Assembly (NCBI GenBank): GCA_964519835.1
Contig: CAZFLD010000001.1
Coordinates: forward strand, 1 to 64,000
DNA from: CAZFLD01 sp964519835
Lineage (GTDB): Bacteria > Spirochaetota > Spirochaetia > DSM-27196 > CAZFLD01
Length of the DNA: 64,000 bases
Direction: 5' to 3'
Each line of letters opens with the position of its first letter. The stretch's first letter is position 1. Below the pieces are notes generated by a model. The model did not search any database and was not told where the DNA came from. It worked only from the letters and a program-made list of their open reading frames with translations. Below are positions 44,855 to 53,156 of the stretch, piece after piece. Made by a program: the position numbers and the translations under genes.

Positions 44855-46144
44855 GTGTCTAGTTATCAATGGCTTATGATTGTGTCGACTCGAGGTGTCC
44901 TGGTGCTCGAAATCATCGACGATCGTTATCGGTACTCCCTACATACTGTTCTTTGTTCTGTGTTGTTGATTGCAGTCCCGGCAACAATCGTTCTCGCGAT
45001 CATCGAGCTGGTGGCCTCGTTTGCGGCCTACCGACTCGTCTTGTTCGGCGTCCTGGTGCTGGGGGAACTGGCCTGTCTATTCCTTCTCCAGAAACGTGGT
45101 GTGGAGGCTGCGGGGGGCGCGGGGTTCGTCTTGATGGTTTGTACTGCACTTGTCTTGGCCCTCCTCGGTTCCCCGCTTGACATCGGCTACTACCACGTGC
45201 TGCTCATCGCTACAACAATCTCAGGCTGGTTGGGGCGCCGGTGTTTTGTTATGGGTGTGGCCGTCTTGGCCGTGGTTGTGGTGACGGTGGATCTGCTTGT
45301 CGGCTATCACGGCATCATCTCGCCGGGAGTGGCAGTTTCGCCGGGAGTGGCAGAGGAGTTGCAGCCGGCGGCCTACCTCCGGGGGCTTTTTTTCTTGGGG
45401 CTTGCCGCGGCGCATGGCCTGACCTTTGCTTTTGTGTTGCGCAGACTGAAAAACGAGCGTATGCGTCTGCTCAGGGAACTGGACGCACGGGAGCTACGTC
45501 TGCGGGAGGCGAGGCACCGAACAATCAACGGGTATAACCAGCTCGCCGCCATCTTAGAACTAGAACTGCGACGGCCCCCCGCAGATCAGCACGACGCCTT
45601 GCGGAGTGTCGCCAACCGAGTGCATGCCCTTGGACGCGCCGCGGCGGCCATAGACTCCACAAATCCTCGTGGTGAGCTGGACCTTTGTCGTTACCTGGCG
45701 GAACTGGTTCAGACAATCACCGACGGCATCGGGCGTCCCGAGGTCACGGTGACGGTGGATATCAAAGGAAGGCAGTTGCTTCCAGGCAAGCAGGCTGCCG
45801 CCGTTGGCCTTGTTGTAAACGAAGCTCTCACAAACAGCTACAAGCACGCCTTCGCCGACGGAAGGGCGGGAACCATATTGGTCGAGGGGCGCCGGGATGG
45901 AGCGGTCTTTACGGTTTGTATACAAGACGACGGAGAGAGCAAAACTTCACCACGGCACGTGGGAGGCGCCGGGATGGGGCTGGACCTCATGCGTGCTCTG
46001 GCAACGGAGTTTTGCGGGACGGTGAGGTTCGAGTGTCGGGACCGTGGCGCTGAGCTCACAATCACGATCCCCACCGACGCTCCGGCCGCCGCCGGCACAT
46101 GCGGGTCGCTTGTCGGCATGGGCGACGGACACCTGTCGCTTTAG
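44855..46144 (+). CDS. Membrane HisKA_2-type sensor kinase
   Basis: A 429-residue kinase with about six membrane helices (about 28-195) and almost no extracytoplasmic domain, so it probably senses the membrane or a small hydrophobic signal. The phospho-accepting His lies in EARHRTINGYNQLAAILELE (about 222), the HisKA_2 pattern found in EnvZ-unlike, HWE-related kinases. The ATPase domain has VGLVVNEALTNSYKHAF, VCIQDDGES and GGAGMGLDLMRALATEF. An 18-nt tandem duplication (45320-45355) repeats SPGVA between helices. No response regulator is adjacent. The start is uncertain (GTG 44855 or ATG 44876). Its TAG interlocks with the Gfo/Idh stop in TTAG (46141-46144). Confidence 0.85.
   Translation: MSSYQWLMIVSTRGVLVLEIIDDRYRYSLHTVLCSVLLIAVPATIVLAIIELVASFAAYRLVLFGVLVLGELACLFLLQKRGVEAAGGAGFVLMVCTALVLALLGSPLDIGYYHVLLIATTISGWLGRRCFVMGVAVLAVVVVTVDLLVGYHGIISPGVAVSPGVAEELQPAAYLRGLFFLGLAAAHGLTFAFVLRRLKNERMRLLRELDARELRLREARHRTINGYNQLAAILELELRRPPADQHDALRSVANRVHALGRAAAAIDSTNPRGELDLCRYLAELVQTITDGIGRPEVTVTVDIKGRQLLPGKQAAAVGLVVNEALTNSYKHAFADGRAGTILVEGRRDGAVFTVCIQDDGESKTSPRHVGGAGMGLDLMRALATEFCGTVRFECRDRGAELTITIPTDAPAAAGTCGSLVGMGDGHLSL
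45320..45355. repeat. 18-nt tandem duplication inside the HisKA_2 kinase gene
   Basis: TCGCCGGGAGTGGCAGTT and TCGCCGGGAGTGGCAGAG lie head to tail and keep frame, duplicating SPGVAV/E in a loop between membrane helices. Confidence 0.9.
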
Positions 46145-47412
46145 AGGGAAACGGGGGCGCCTCGGACCATGGATTCCTCGGTTGCAAGGACCATTCGCAA
46201 CGACAGGATTCCTTCTTTGGTCCCCGCAACAGGCTTTGCCCCCTCGCCGTGTCTTTTTATCTCCCGCAGCAACTCGACATCGGCGCCAAAATGAGAGCTC
46301 TCGAAGTGAGGACCTCTGACGTCGTGTAACTCGGTTTTGGCTCCGTAGTCCCGAACCACATCGATCCGACCGGTCCCACGCTCGAGGCGCACGCGCCCCG
46401 AGGCGCCCACCAACTCGATCGTCTCCTCATCGTCCGCGCTCGGTCCAAAGATGTTCCAGAAGAGCGAGGCCTTGATACCGTTTTTGTACCGAACCGTAAC
46501 CAAGGCATGGTCGATAATGTCGACATCAGGAGAGAACACACAGTTGTCGATCTGGGCATCCTCGGTTGTCGCCTGTCGCCAGCTCGGCCTGGAGAAAATA
46601 CCGACATCCTGCTTGCGGTAGTCCGGGTCGAGCCGATAAACCGTGCCGATTTCCGAAACGCTTGGGCTTGGGAGCGCCCTAAACGGACAAACGCGGTCGC
46701 ACTCCCGGCAACGCGCGGGAGCGGTGGGATCCGGGGCGAATACGTCGGACCTGCCGCCGTCGGCATACAGGGATTCCGGTCGCGAGTCCGCGATCCAGTT
46801 TAGTGCATCAAAATAGTGAGATACTTTATCATTTAGCGCGCCGCCGGATCGCCGTTGGTCCCTGTGCCATCGTTGCAAATAGCGAGCGTACGGAATGACC
46901 GAGCGTAGAAGAATCGTCTGCAGATTGCCGATGGTTCCCTCGCGCAGGAGGTCCACGAGCCGGCGCCACGAGTGCTCGTACCGGCGTGTGAAGCCCATGA
47001 TAAGCCGTTGCGGAGAGTCCTGCTCAGCTTGCACGATGGCCTCGGCATCCTCGATCGTGGTGGCCATCGGCTTGTCCAAGTAGACGTGCTTGCCTGCCTG
47101 AATCGCCTCTACGGCCGGTTCACGGTGGGCGGACGTGAAGTTTGTGACAAAAACGGTATCAACATCGGTCCGATGGATCGCCGCATGAAAGTCGGTCTCG
47201 AGGTCGATGTTTGCGTCAATCCCGTGTTGCCTATACAGCGAGAGCAAGTAGTCTCGGCCTTCCGCGGCCCGATGTTGGTTGGTATCGCAGAGGACCCGCA
47301 CAACCAGGCCGGTTTCCGCAGCCATTTCGGCCGTTCGGGCGCCTAACACGTATACACCCCGCTCTCCGGCGCCGATTATCGCTACGTTTTTTTGTTTTTC
47401 CGGTCGTGCCAT
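46141..47412 (-). CDS. Gfo/Idh/MocA-family oxidoreductase with cysteine motif
   Basis: A 423-residue NAD(P)-dependent sugar oxidoreductase. VAIIGAGERGVYVLG (about 9-23) is the Rossmann loop, and VYLDKPMATTIEDA holds the conserved Lys of the family. A cysteine-rich insertion CRECDRVCPF (about 240-250) and a later NCVFSPDVDIIDH suggest a bound metal, as in the C-x-x-C...CPY subgroup. GGIKASLFW-like sequence follows. It is transcribed divergently from lacI, and a LacI operator overlaps the -35 and spacer of its promoter, so it belongs to the same regulon. A paralogue lies at 53113-54594. Confidence 0.9.
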   Translation of the reverse strand: MARPEKQKNVAIIGAGERGVYVLGARTAEMAAETGLVVRVLCDTNQHRAAEGRDYLLSLYRQHGIDANIDLETDFHAAIHRTDVDTVFVTNFTSAHREPAVEAIQAGKHVYLDKPMATTIEDAEAIVQAEQDSPQRLIMGFTRRYEHSWRRLVDLLREGTIGNLQTILLRSVIPYARYLQRWHRDQRRSGGALNDKVSHYFDALNWIADSRPESLYADGGRSDVFAPDPTAPARCRECDRVCPFRALPSPSVSEIGTVYRLDPDYRKQDVGIFSRPSWRQATTEDAQIDNCVFSPDVDIIDHALVTVRYKNGIKASLFWNIFGPSADDEETIELVGASGRVRLERGTGRIDVVRDYGAKTELHDVRGPHFESSHFGADVELLREIKRHGEGAKPVAGTKEGILSLRMVLATEESMVRGAPVSL

Positions 47413-47439
47413 TTGTATCGCTGCTCCATCTCCGACCTC

Positions 47440-47468
47440 ACAGTAATCGCTATTGCAATCGTTTGCAA
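47440..47468 (-). promoter_or_regulatory. Promoter of the divergent Gfo/Idh gene
   Basis: On the minus strand TTGCAA (47468-47463), 17 bp, TACTGT (47445-47440). The -35 hexamer is the first half of the operator. Confidence 0.55.
47453..47468. promoter_or_regulatory. LacI-family operator O1
   Basis: TTGCAATCGTTTGCAA, a near-palindrome with a central CG as in most LacI-family operators, covering the -35 and upstream spacer of the Gfo/Idh promoter. Confidence 0.8.
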
Positions 47469-47642
47469 GACAGGGCTCGGACCTCCGGCACGCATTGGGG
47501 GGCCACAACGGCGCCTCGGTAACGGCTTTTGCCACGTCGTGAGTGTCTGAGGCCTTCCACGGGCCTGTTTAGGCCGACTATATCCGCACACGCGGCTGGG
47601 TGCGGGCGTCTTTGTGACCGCTTTGTGGCTTCTTTCCGATCG

Positions 47643-47671
47643 TTGACAGCAGGAAGACCGGGTGCTACAGT
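47643..47671 (+). promoter_or_regulatory. Promoter of the lacI-type gene
   Basis: TTGACA (47643-47648), a 17-bp spacer and TACAGT (47666-47671). Transcription should begin at about 47678, the first base of operator O2, giving a leader of only about 10 nt. Confidence 0.7.
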
Positions 47672-47677
47672 ACTGCT

Positions 47678-47693
47678 TTGCAAACGTATGCAA
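47678..47693. promoter_or_regulatory. LacI-family operator O2 (autoregulation)
   Basis: TTGCAAACGTATGCAA, identical over 16 bp to the operator before the binding-protein gene. It contains the ATG start codon of the regulator gene (47688-47690). Confidence 0.82.
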
Positions 47694-48767
47694 CGGCGAC
47701 TAACAATCAGAGACATTGCCCGGATCGCCGGCGTAAGCGCATCGACGGTGTCACGGAGCCTCAACGATAGTCCTCTGGTCGCTGAGTCAACCAAGGCTCG
47801 AATCCGGGAGATCGCCGATGAAGGCAATTTCTCGTTCAATCATACCGCCAGGAGTTTGGTTCTTCGCCGGACCGGCAACCTGGGACTGATCTGTCCCGAC
47901 TCATTTGATGAGTACCAGTACTCCCTGCACTTAACCCTGCTTATTAACACGATTCGACGGTTGGCTGAACAGGCGGACCTCGACCTAATCGTGAAGTTCA
48001 GAGTAGACGCCCAGAACCGCAACAGCATCAATCACCTCCTTACGAGCCGCAAAGTGGACGCCCTGATAATCATCTCTCCGGACATCTTGCCGGATGAGGT
48101 GAGTTTGATACGGAGCCACGGCATACCCTATGTGTTTGTTCAGGCCATTCCGCCCCATGTCGACCTTACGACTGAAAACTACGTTTTTGCGGACCACGTG
48201 GCGGGCGGGCTTATTGCAACGGACCACCTAATTCGCCTCGGCCACAGACGTATACTGTGTTTCTCCGTGGACACCCACGAGCGATCGTTTGCCGAACGTT
48301 CCGAAGGATATCGGACGGCGCTCAAACAGTATAACCTTGATACCGACAACGATTTGCTTGTGATCGGCGATGGGACGTTCGCCTTCGGGTACGAGTACGT
48401 GGTTCGCAACGCACGATTATTCCGGGAAATGGGGATCACCGCTCTATTTTCGCAAACCGACATCATGGCTCTGGGCGCGATCGAGGGCCTCTGGGACCTT
48501 AATCTGACCGTGCCCACCGACGTCGCCGTGGTAGCCTACGACGACATCGGCTTTGGCAAGGATTTTCGGCCTCGATTAACCACCGTACACCAGCCCCGCG
48601 ACCGCCTCGCCGTTGCCGCGTGCAATCGCCTGATCGAGCTCCTCGACGTGGCGGAAGGCAGCGCAGCGTCGCGTCTGCTCCAGGACCGGGTGCAGCCGTA
48701 CCTGGTGGTTCGTGAATCGTGTGGCGCGGAATCGTCTTCCCTTCAACGTAGGGCACCGGAGCCGTAG
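47688..48767 (+). CDS. LacI-family transcriptional repressor
   Basis: A 359-residue repressor controlling the adjacent sugar locus. The N-terminal helix-turn-helix LTIRDIARIAGVSASTVSRSLND (about 5-27) and hinge are classic; the periplasmic-binding-protein-like effector domain has LGLICPDSF, DALIIISPDI, HLIRLGHRRILCFS and VAVVAYDDIGFGKDFRPRLTTVHQP. The ATG at 47688 is chosen because it places the DNA-binding helices at the usual distance; it has no Shine-Dalgarno site and sits inside an operator. Identical operators here and at 49002 point to autoregulation and control of the transport operon. Its stop codon lies within a 16-bp tandem repeat. Confidence 0.94.
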   Translation: MQRRLTIRDIARIAGVSASTVSRSLNDSPLVAESTKARIREIADEGNFSFNHTARSLVLRRTGNLGLICPDSFDEYQYSLHLTLLINTIRRLAEQADLDLIVKFRVDAQNRNSINHLLTSRKVDALIIISPDILPDEVSLIRSHGIPYVFVQAIPPHVDLTTENYVFADHVAGGLIATDHLIRLGHRRILCFSVDTHERSFAERSEGYRTALKQYNLDTDNDLLVIGDGTFAFGYEYVVRNARLFREMGITALFSQTDIMALGAIEGLWDLNLTVPTDVAVVAYDDIGFGKDFRPRLTTVHQPRDRLAVAACNRLIELLDVAEGSAASRLLQDRVQPYLVVRESCGAESSSLQRRAPEP

Positions 48768-48795
48768 GGCACCGGAGCCGTAGGGCACCGGAGCC
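48748..48795. repeat. Three 16-bp tandem repeats at the end of the lacI-type gene
   Basis: GTAGGGCACCGGAGCC occurs three times in a row. The stop codon TAG (48765-48767) is in the second copy, so extra copies lie in the intergenic region. Confidence 0.92.
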
Positions 48796-48964
48796 GTAGA
48801 CCGGTGTACCGATATGCCGATCGGCGAAACCGCAGACGGATCGGCACCATCGATGATACAAACGATTGCAGAGTTTCTGCCGGTGAAGACGGCATTGGCA
48901 ACAAAATATCGCTTTTTAGAGATAATGGACGGCAGTCGATTACGATATTCTTCACTATTGCGAG

Positions 48965-48994
48965 TTGACAGCCTTCTAAGAGCGGTGGTAGACT
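48965..48994 (+). promoter_or_regulatory. Promoter of the binding-protein/permease operon
   Basis: TTGACA (48965-48970), an 18-bp spacer and TAGACT (48989-48994), with operator O3 starting 8 bp later. Confidence 0.65.
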
Positions 48995-49001
48995 GCATCC
49001 A

Positions 49002-49017
49002 TTGCAAACGTATGCAA
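49002..49017. promoter_or_regulatory. LacI-family operator O3
   Basis: TTGCAAACGTATGCAA, identical to O2. It covers the predicted transcription start of the transport operon. Confidence 0.82.
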
Positions 49018-49071
49018 AGACGTCCCCATGGGTCGCCTTTGCCGTTTATCGCTTTCTTTAAGGAGGAAGGT

Positions 49072-50331
49072 ATGACAATAAAGAAGTTGTTTTTTACCCT
49101 TGCCATTGTGCTTCTGGGCGTTGGCGCGGTGTTTGCCACCGGGCAAACGGAGGATGCCGGGCCGGTGGAGATTGAGGTCTTCCAGTCCAAGACCGTTATT
49201 GCCGACCAGTTCGAGGCTATGGCCGCAGAGTTCGAGGAGGCTAATCCCGATATTTCGGTCACGGTAGAGACGGTCGGCGGGAGCGCGGACTGGCAAACGA
49301 TATTAAAGGGTAGATTTACCGCCGACGAAGGCCCGGATGTATTCAACATCGAGGGGCCGGCTCAGTATGAGCTGTGGAGTGAGAACATCGCGGACCTTTC
49401 GGACGAACCGTTTGTGGATACCGCGATGGCGTCGGCCCTCCGACCTCTGAACATCAACGGCAACCAATACGGCATGCCGGTGAATTTCGAGGGCTATGGC
49501 TACATCTATAACAAGGATATCTTTGCGGATGCGGGCATCACGGAACTTCCGACGACACGGACCGAGCTTCGTGCAGCAGCCCAGCAGCTCGAAGATGCGG
49601 GATACACCGCGTTTGGTACCGGCTACGGCACCTGGTGGGTCATCGGCCTCCACATGCTAAACGTCGCTTTTGCTCAGCAGGATGATCCGGGTGCGTTTAT
49701 AGAGGGGCTTTCCGATGGAAGCGAGTCCATGGCGGACAACAAGATCTTTCAGGATCTGCAGGGGCTTGTCGATCTTACGGTTGAGTTCGGCGAAGATAAT
49801 CCGCTTGCTACGGACCACAACCAGCAGGTCCAGCTCTTGGCAAACGGCGACGTTGCAATGATTCAGCAGGGCGTCTGGAAGGAACCCGCGCTCTACTCGG
49901 CAAATCCGGACCTGAACATCGGCCTGATTCCTCTTCTCATCAACGATGATCCCCAGATGGACCGAATACCGCTTGGTGTTCCCTGGTACTTTGTCGTGAA
50001 TTCACAGGCATCGGAGGCAAGGCAGGAAGCGGCCAAAAAATTCATCGACTTTATGGCCAACAGCGAGACGGGCCGCCGCTACGCGGTGGAAGAGTTTGGC
50101 TACATTCCAGCTTTCCAAGGTGTCTCAACCAGCGGCCTCGGAGGCGTCGGTCAGGGGATTCTCGAGTTCGCGGGCGATGACAAGACCATTCCGTGGGTCT
50201 TTGGTCAGTGGCCCGACGGCTTTGCCCAGCAAGACGCCTTTCAGAATCTGCAGGCCTACGTAGGAGGGCAGCAGACCTGGCAGGAAACGCTTGAAGCCCT
50301 TGATGAGGCTTGGCGAGACCGCGCCGAATAG
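49072..50331 (+). CDS. ABC sugar transporter substrate-binding protein
   Basis: A 419-residue extracytoplasmic solute-binding protein of the CUT1 (family 1) type. TIKKLFFTLAIVLLGVGAVFA is a signal peptide; there is no lipobox Cys, so it is probably free in the periplasm. Typical blocks are PDVFNIEGPAQYE, YGMPVNFEGYGYIYNKDIF, LANGDVAMIQQGVW and AAKKFIDFMANSETGRRYA. AAGGAGG precedes ATG 49072. First gene of the LacI-controlled operon; a terminator-like hairpin follows it, which should give more binding protein than permease. The sugar is unknown. Confidence 0.95.
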   Translation: MTIKKLFFTLAIVLLGVGAVFATGQTEDAGPVEIEVFQSKTVIADQFEAMAAEFEEANPDISVTVETVGGSADWQTILKGRFTADEGPDVFNIEGPAQYELWSENIADLSDEPFVDTAMASALRPLNINGNQYGMPVNFEGYGYIYNKDIFADAGITELPTTRTELRAAAQQLEDAGYTAFGTGYGTWWVIGLHMLNVAFAQQDDPGAFIEGLSDGSESMADNKIFQDLQGLVDLTVEFGEDNPLATDHNQQVQLLANGDVAMIQQGVWKEPALYSANPDLNIGLIPLLINDDPQMDRIPLGVPWYFVVNSQASEARQEAAKKFIDFMANSETGRRYAVEEFGYIPAFQGVSTSGLGGVGQGILEFAGDDKTIPWVFGQWPDGFAQQDAFQNLQAYVGGQQTWQETLEALDEAWRDRAE

Positions 50332-50349
50332 ACTAAACAGGGAGAATTG

Positions 50350-50383
50350 GGGACCGGCTTGTTGATAGTCGGTCCCTTTTTTT
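50350..50383 (+). terminator. Intra-operon terminator/attenuator after the binding-protein gene
   Basis: GGGACCG (50350-50356) pairs with CGGTCCC (50370-50376) around a 13-nt loop, followed directly by seven T residues. A textbook intrinsic terminator placed 18 bp after the binding-protein stop and 52 bp before the first permease gene. Confidence 0.9.
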
Positions 50384-50435
50384 GGTGCGCGCGTTGGTGC
50401 GGACCCGGCAGCGTTTGGGGGGCGGTAGCGCTTTA

Positions 50436-51317
50436 ATGGACGTAAAAAAGCTTCGAGCCATCCGGGACGATTTGGTTTTTATCGGCCCCGGTTTCCTATT
50501 TTTTCTGGGGATCGTGTTGATCTCCTTTGTTCTGGGCATCTACTACTCGTTTACCGAGTGGAACGGGGTTGATGCGGAGGCTGTGTGGATCGGCTTCGAC
50601 AACTATGCCGAGATATTCCGCGGTGACGATCAGGCGAGTGTGTCCGCGTCCTTTACCGCGCGCTTTACGTTTGTCTCGGTTGTCTTGGCAAACGGCATTG
50701 CGTTTATACTCGCCCTTGCGCTCACCCGGGCTCTCAAGTCGGCCCAGGTGTTGCGTACCATCATTTTCCTCCCAAACATCATAGGCGGCATCATCCTCGG
50801 GTTTATATGGCGCTTTATTTTTGTAAATAGCTTTTCAACACTCGGGGATATCACAGGAATCGGCTTTTTTAGTCTACCGTGGCTCGGAAACGCGCAAACC
50901 GGTTTCTGGGGGTCGGTAATTGTTTTTGTCTGGCAACGTACCGGCTATCTTATGGTGATTTACATTGCCGCCATCATCAGTATCGACGACAATCTTATCG
51001 AAGCTGCACGTATCGACGGTGCAAGCGGATTCCAGGTCTTGCGCCGCATAATCATTCCGCTGACGGTTCCGGCGATAACCGTCTGTGTGTTTTTGGCATT
51101 GTCGTGGACCACAAAGATGTTCGACGTGATCTACGCCCTTACGCAGGGTGGACCCTACGGATCGACGGAGACCTTTGCCATGAACATCTACTACGAGGCG
51201 TTCTCCTCGAACAATTACGGACTCGGTTCCGCCAAGGCGATTCTGTTTTTTGTTGTCGTCGGTGTCATATCCACCGCCCAGGTGTTACTGACAAAGCGGT
51301 GGGAGGTTGAAGGATGA
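50436..51317 (+). CDS. ABC sugar transporter permease (MalF-type)
   Basis: A 293-residue inner-membrane permease with about six helices starting at DDLVFIGPGFLFFLGIVLISFVLG (the first 20 residues of which are the TM1 region). RTIIFLPNIIGGIILGFIWRFIF and the cytoplasmic EAA loop EAARIDGASGFQVLRRIIIP (about 203) are characteristic. It forms the channel with the next gene product. ATG 50436 lies after the terminator; its stop overlaps the start of the second permease (ATGA at 51314-51317). Confidence 0.95.
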   Translation: MDVKKLRAIRDDLVFIGPGFLFFLGIVLISFVLGIYYSFTEWNGVDAEAVWIGFDNYAEIFRGDDQASVSASFTARFTFVSVVLANGIAFILALALTRALKSAQVLRTIIFLPNIIGGIILGFIWRFIFVNSFSTLGDITGIGFFSLPWLGNAQTGFWGSVIVFVWQRTGYLMVIYIAAIISIDDNLIEAARIDGASGFQVLRRIIIPLTVPAITVCVFLALSWTTKMFDVIYALTQGGPYGSTETFAMNIYYEAFSSNNYGLGSAKAILFFVVVGVISTAQVLLTKRWEVEG

Positions 51318-52147
51318 GCTCGGAGCGCTATTCTCCTCGACTTTTTGTACTCGAAGTCGTTGTCATTCTGATGGCGATAGTCTTTCTTTCGCCGTTTTAC
51401 TTTGTGCTCGTCAACTCGGTCAAACCGTTTGGTGAGATCCTTCGGAACGCCGCGGCACTACCACAAGATATAACCCTCTCCAACTACGCGAATGCATGGC
51501 AGCAGGTGCGTTTTCCAACCGTCTTTTTCAACTCGCTTATCGTCACGTCGTTTAGCATCGGGGGGATGGTGCTCTTAGGTGCGATGGCCGCTTGGCGAAT
51601 GGTTCGCCGACCCCATAGCGTCAGCAAGTTTATCTTTGTGCTCTTTGTGGCGGCAATGGTCATTCCCTTTCAATCTGTGATGATTCCGATGGTCAAAGTC
51701 GCCAAGGTCCTTGGCCTTATCAACTCCCTTCCCGGCGTTGTTATCATTTACTTTGGATTTGGGATGCCCTTGACTGTTTTTCTGCTTCACGGATTTGTAA
51801 AAGGGGTTCCAAAAGAGCTGGAGGAATCGGCCTATATCGACGGGTGCACGACAATGCAGAGCTTCTTTCGGATCGTGTTTCCCCTGCTACGTGTGATGAT
51901 CGTGACGGTTGTGATCCTTCAGACACTCTGGATTTGGAATGACTTTCTGTTGCCGGCGCTTATTCTCTTTAGCAGTCGTCTGCATACCATTCCACTTGGG
52001 ATCTTCCGTTTCTTTGGTCAACACATGGACAGATGGGACGCGGCGCTTGCCACGCTGACGATGGGAATGGCACCGATCATTGTCTTTTTCTTGTTCCTTC
52101 AGAGGTACGTAATCAAGGGTGTTACGGCCGGCTCGGTGAAGGGATAG
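51314..52147 (+). CDS. ABC sugar transporter permease (MalG-type)
   Basis: A 277-residue inner-membrane permease, about six helices, with the EAA loop ELEESAYIDGCTTMQSFFRIV (about 173-193; only part quoted in sequence terms: EESAYIDG). SVMIPMVKVAKVLGLINSLPG is typical of the second CUT1 permease. It overlaps the first permease by 4 bp, so the pair is translationally coupled. No ATPase gene follows; the complex probably uses a shared MsmK/MalK-type ATPase from elsewhere. Confidence 0.95.
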   Translation: MSSERYSPRLFVLEVVVILMAIVFLSPFYFVLVNSVKPFGEILRNAAALPQDITLSNYANAWQQVRFPTVFFNSLIVTSFSIGGMVLLGAMAAWRMVRRPHSVSKFIFVLFVAAMVIPFQSVMIPMVKVAKVLGLINSLPGVVIIYFGFGMPLTVFLLHGFVKGVPKELEESAYIDGCTTMQSFFRIVFPLLRVMIVTVVILQTLWIWNDFLLPALILFSSRLHTIPLGIFRFFGQHMDRWDAALATLTMGMAPIIVFFLFLQRYVIKGVTAGSVKG

Positions 52148-52214
52148 GCCCATCAACGACTTCCGCTATCCGTCTATCGAGGCACCTCGGTCCGTAACAA
52201 TACGTTCGAGCCGG

Positions 52215-53156
52215 TTGGAGCCCCCGGCGGACGGTCAAGTGTTGGTACGGTCGACCTGTTCCGGCGTAAGCGCCGGCACCGAGTTGGCGGTGTACCGTGG
52301 CACGCTTGGCAACCTCCACACAAAGAGATGGGGCTACTGGAATGAGTACCCGATACGGCCGGGTTACGAGCTTGTCGGCTCGGTATCGGCATGCGGGTCG
52401 GCTGTAACGGGTATTCGGATGGGCGACCGCGTGGCTTGCCACGCGCCCCACGGTACTATAGCCCTTGTCCAGGCATCTGATTGCGTCGTTGTCCCGGACG
52501 GTCTCTCGGACGAGGAGGCGACGTTTGCGATGTTGGGCGCCACGACGGCCCACGGCATTCGCCGGGCGAGAATTGGCTACGGAGACACCGTGGCGATCCT
52601 GGGTCTGGGGGTGGTCGGATTTCTCGCGGCCGATCACGCGTTGCACGCCGGCGCCGCGGATGTAATTGTCTGTGACCCCAAGGCGTGGAAGCGCGAGTTG
52701 GCCCGGCTCCGTGGCTTCGAAGACCCGTTGGATCCGGCAGACTCGACCTTCGATGAGGAGATAGCCGAGCGAACGCAGGGGCGTGGTGCGGACGTGGTGG
52801 TTGAAGCCTCCGGTTCGCCGGCCGCCGTAGATGCCGCACTGCGGACGGTTGCCGTCGGGGGCCGTGTTTTGCTTCAGGGAACTATCAATAAACCGGTTCA
52901 AATTCATTTCAGCGACTATGCCATGCACAAGGAAGTCACGATTGTGTGTACCTGGGGAAAGGGGAGTGGTGCCGGTTCGGGCGTCCGATGGACCCGGCAA
53001 GAGAACCACACGCTCGCGATGAGGTTACTCGAGGCAGGCGTGCTTCGCACCACAGGGCTCGTAAGCCATCGGTTCTCGTTTGCCCGAGTTGCCGATATGT
53101 ACCGCGAAATCGATGAGGGGGAGTTGGATTATCTCCAGATTATTCTCACCTATTGA
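52215..53156 (+). CDS. Zinc-type (MDR) alcohol dehydrogenase-like protein
   Basis: An MDR-family NAD(P)-dependent dehydrogenase, probably acting on the imported sugar. VLVRSTCSGVSAGTELAVYRG and RPGYELVGSVSACGSAV belong to the GroES-like domain; VAILGLGVVGFLAADHAL is the Rossmann loop. The set of catalytic zinc ligands looks incomplete, as in the BchC-like 'bi-domain oxidoreductase' group. TTG 52215 is the first usual start codon, but similarity continues upstream in frame (NDFRYPSIEAPRSVTIRSSR) to about 52152, just after the permease stop, where no ATG/GTG/TTG exists. The true start is therefore uncertain. Confidence 0.82.
   Translation: MEPPADGQVLVRSTCSGVSAGTELAVYRGTLGNLHTKRWGYWNEYPIRPGYELVGSVSACGSAVTGIRMGDRVACHAPHGTIALVQASDCVVVPDGLSDEEATFAMLGATTAHGIRRARIGYGDTVAILGLGVVGFLAADHALHAGAADVIVCDPKAWKRELARLRGFEDPLDPADSTFDEEIAERTQGRGADVVVEASGSPAAVDAALRTVAVGGRVLLQGTINKPVQIHFSDYAMHKEVTIVCTWGKGSGAGSGVRWTRQENHTLAMRLLEAGVLRTTGLVSHRFSFARVADMYREIDEGELDYLQIILTY

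Larger units (their letters stand above)
48768..49071. promoter_or_regulatory. 304-bp control region of the sugar operon
   Basis: Holds the remaining 16-bp repeat copies, a degenerate operator half (TGCAATCGTTTG read on the minus strand at about 48860-48872), the operon promoter, the full operator O3 and the binding-protein ribosome site. No gene is seen in it. Confidence 0.6.

Noticed and set aside
44662..44862. 66-codon plus-strand frame in the gap before the kinase
   Set aside because: No Shine-Dalgarno sequence, no similarity I recognise, and it overlaps the kinase start.
44021..44869. 282-codon minus-strand frame across the OmpA-domain end and the gap before the kinase
   Set aside because: It lies opposite the conserved OmpA domain and has no recognisable motif or ribosome site.
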